NCBI GenBank assembly: GCA_003105285.1
Contig: PQAN01000106.1
Location: 411 to 15,669, forward strand
From: Methylocystaceae bacterium
GTDB taxonomy: Bacteria; Pseudomonadota; Alphaproteobacteria; Rhizobiales; Beijerinckiaceae
Reading direction: 5' to 3'
Length of the DNA stretch: 15,259 bases
Shown here: one piece after another, positions 13,309 to 15,259 of the stretch
Layout of the letters: each line of letters begins with the position of its first letter
How positions within the stretch are numbered: position 1 is the first letter of the stretch
Made by a program: the position numbers and the translations under genes
Notes under the pieces: generated by a model
Seen by the model: the letters and a program-made list of their open reading frames with translations, nothing else
The model's database searches: none
What the model was told of the DNA's origin: nothing

Positions 13309-15259
13309 CGGCTTTCCTTGCATTTCCTTCGAGCCGAGGCTCCTGACGCGGGTTTCGAAGGGGCGAGTGGACGAGCTTGAAAACGACCGGAACGAAGAAC
13401 AGCGTCGCAATGGTCGCGAAGGAGAGGCCGCCGATCACGGCGCGGCCGAGCGGCGCATTCTGCTCGGCGCTGAAAGCCATCGGCGCCATGCCGATGATCA
13501 TCGCGAGAGCCGTCATCGAGACCGGACGGAACCGGGTGAAGCCGGCGTCGAGCGCCGCTTCGGCGGCGTCCACGCCCTCGGCCATCCTCTCGCGTGCGAA
13601 GCTCACCACCAGAATGCTGTTGGCCGTCGCGACGCCCATGCACATGATCGCGCCGGTCAGGGCCGGGACGGACAGCGTCGTGTGGGTCGCGAACAACACC
13701 CAGACGATGCCCGCCAAAGCCGCAGGCAGCGCGCTGATGATGACGAACGGGTCCAACCACGATTGGAAATTGACGACGATCAGCAGATAGATGAGCACGA
13801 CGGCGAGCCCGAGCCCGACGTAGAGCTGCTCATAAGCCGCCGTCATGGTCGAGACCTGCCCGCGCAAAACGACTCGAGAGCCTTTCGGGACGTCGCGCGC
13901 GGAATCATCCATGATTTTTCGAATGTCGGCCGCCACCGCTCCGAGATCGCGCTCGTGCGTCGTCGCGTAAATGTCGATGACCGGCTGCACGTCGTAATGA
14001 GACACGACGGCGTTGCTCTGCGCCCGGGAAATCGCCGCCACGCCGCCGACGATCTGCTGCGCTTGTCCCGCCGTAACCGGCAGGTTCTTCAGGGCCCCTA
14101 AGTCGCTCATCCAATATTGCGGACTCTGCACGACGATCGGATAGGAGACGCCGTTCTTCGGATTGAGCCAGAAGGTCGGCGCACTCTGAATGCTGCCCGC
14201 CAGCGTGTCCTGCATCGAGGTCGCGATGTCCTTTTCGGTCAGCCCGACGTCCAACGCGAGCGCGCGGTTCACGTCCACGTTCAGAGTCGGCGCGTTCGCC
14301 GCCTGCTGTATGCGCGGGTCGGCAACGCCGGGGACTCTCGCGACGCGCTTGAACACTTTTTCGGCATAGGAGCGGTTTTCGTTCAGCTTGGCGCCGACGA
14401 TCTGAATGTCGATCGGCGCCGGCGCGCCGAAATTCAGAATCTGGGTCACGATGTCGGCCGGCAGAAAGGCGAAAGAGGCTCCAGGGAACAGCCGTGGCAG
14501 ACGCTCGCGCAGTTGCTCGACGTAGTTCTCCGCCCGGGCCTCCTCTCCCGGCTGCAGCGAAATGAGAATGTCGACGTCGCCGGCGCCGATCGTTCCAGAA
14601 TTTCCGTAAGCGATGTTGATCCCGCTGATCGGCAGGCCGATGTTGTCGACAATGCTCGCAACCGCGCTCGAGGGCACGATCCGATCAATCGCCTGCTCGA
14701 TTTTTTCGCTGAGATACGCCGTCTCTTCGATCCGCGTCCCGGTCGGCGCGCGCACATGCAGCTTTATCTGCGAGGCTTCGACGCTTGGAAAGAAATTGCG
14801 GCCGAGAAACGGCGCCAGGCCGAACGACAGCGCGACCGCGCCGAGGAAACCGATGATGAACAGGCGCGGTCGGCTGGAAGAGGCTCGAAGCAGTTCACGA
14901 TATGCCGCGCGCAGATTTTCGAAGCGGGTCTCGAAGCCATGCTGAAACCTGCCGAGCGGCCCGCGCGCATGGGAATGAGAACCGCCGTGACCGGTTTGCG
15001 CGCCGAGAAGATAGCGCGAGAGAGTCGAAACGAGCGTGCGGGACAATATGTACGAGCCGACCAGCGCGAAGACTACGGCCTCGCCCATCGGACGGAACAA
15101 ATATCCAGCGACCCCGCCGAGGCCTAGCATCGGCACGAACACGATGCAGATGCAGAGCAGAGAGACTGTCGCTGGAATGACGATCTGGCGCGCGCCGTCC
15201 ATGATGGCGTCTTCGATCTCCTTGCCCTGTTCGAGGTGCCAGTTGATGTTTTCGACGGT
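13295..15259 (-). CDS. RND efflux transporter permease, C-terminal two thirds
   Basis: About 654 residues are visible, with no start because the N-terminus lies beyond the right edge. They begin TVENINWHLEQGKEIEDAI, just after membrane segment 4, and include segments 5-12 and the second periplasmic porter region. Landmarks are IVIPATVSLLCICIVFVP (TM5), PRLFIIGFLGAVALSFGLAP (TM7) with GRNFFP, YVGLGLAVVLIYLLIVVNF (TM8), ATANSILVVSFARERM (TM10) and RFRPVSMTALAMIIGMAP (TM11). The proton-relay Asp pair of TM4 would fall just outside the window. In TM10 the Lys that AcrB uses (K940) is replaced by Ala. A usual full length would be about 1,050 residues. It is the first gene of an operon ordered pump, adaptor, channel. 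Drug, metal or lipid substrates cannot be told apart from this part. Confidence 0.93.
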   Translation of the reverse strand, partial: TVENINWHLEQGKEIEDAIMDGARQIVIPATVSLLCICIVFVPMLGLGGVAGYLFRPMGEAVVFALVGSYILSRTLVSTLSRYLLGAQTGHGGSHSHARGPLGRFQHGFETRFENLRAAYRELLRASSSRPRLFIIGFLGAVALSFGLAPFLGRNFFPSVEASQIKLHVRAPTGTRIEETAYLSEKIEQAIDRIVPSSAVASIVDNIGLPISGINIAYGNSGTIGAGDVDILISLQPGEEARAENYVEQLRERLPRLFPGASFAFLPADIVTQILNFGAPAPIDIQIVGAKLNENRSYAEKVFKRVARVPGVADPRIQQAANAPTLNVDVNRALALDVGLTEKDIATSMQDTLAGSIQSAPTFWLNPKNGVSYPIVVQSPQYWMSDLGALKNLPVTAGQAQQIVGGVAAISRAQSNAVVSHYDVQPVIDIYATTHERDLGAVAADIRKIMDDSARDVPKGSRVVLRGQVSTMTAAYEQLYVGLGLAVVLIYLLIVVNFQSWLDPFVIISALPAALAGIVWVLFATHTTLSVPALTGAIMCMGVATANSILVVSFARERMAEGVDAAEAALDAGFTRFRPVSMTALAMIIGMAPMAFSAEQNAPLGRAVIGGLSFATIATLFFVPVVFKLVHSPLRNPRQEPRLEGNARKADVSR

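Noticed and set aside
1..15259. CRISPR array, tRNA, rRNA or riboswitch
   Set aside because: No regularly spaced direct repeats, cloverleaf, rRNA-like segment or known riboswitch core was seen by eye. A covariance-model scan was not possible.

Overview
The window is a 15.3 kb piece of a GC-rich chromosome, most likely from an alphaproteobacterium of the Hyphomicrobiales. A methylotroph or methanotroph of the Methylocystis/Methylosinus kind would fit. The basis is codon and GC style, a FixL-like kinase carrying a MEDS (methanogen/methylotroph DcmR sensory) domain, a two-domain serine acetyltransferase and a NodT-type efflux protein. Lineage is inference. I saw no rRNA, tRNA or CRISPR array.

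Left part (1-4549). A 3'-truncated M3 metallopeptidase (dcp) reads leftward and is divergent from cysE, which may be preceded by a tiny overlapping leader ORF and ends in a strong intrinsic terminator. Between 2841 and 4073 two inverted copies of a 58-bp palindromic repeat bracket two leftward genes: a small cysteine-rich exported protein and an orphan dTDP-sugar epimerase (rfbC). A rightward DUF202 membrane protein gene follows, with a hairpin in its leader.

Middle part (4561-8738). A compact leftward set runs ArsR regulator, tandem-AHSA1 (SRPBCC) protein, PhnB-like VOC protein, second VOC protein. The first three overlap or nearly touch, and a candidate operator sits over the regulator's start. 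Upstream on the same strand lies a 584-aa MEDS-PAS-histidine kinase with no response regulator beside it.

Relic zone (8739-9861). This is about 1.1 kb without a secure gene. It holds a chimeric transposase graveyard (an IS3 OrfB piece abutting an IS630 C-terminus), an AT-richer patch with one doubtful short ORF, and unexplained sequence.

Right part (9862-15259). A small His/Cys-bearing exported protein reads rightward and converges on a leftward cluster. That cluster is a complete-looking tripartite efflux operon in the order RND pump (N-terminus off the window), periplasmic adaptor, NodT-type outer-membrane lipoprotein. It is followed 44 bp later by a protein made of two copies of a four-cysteine module. 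Overlapping starts and stops suggest the efflux genes are translated together, and the cysteine-module gene may be on the same transcript.
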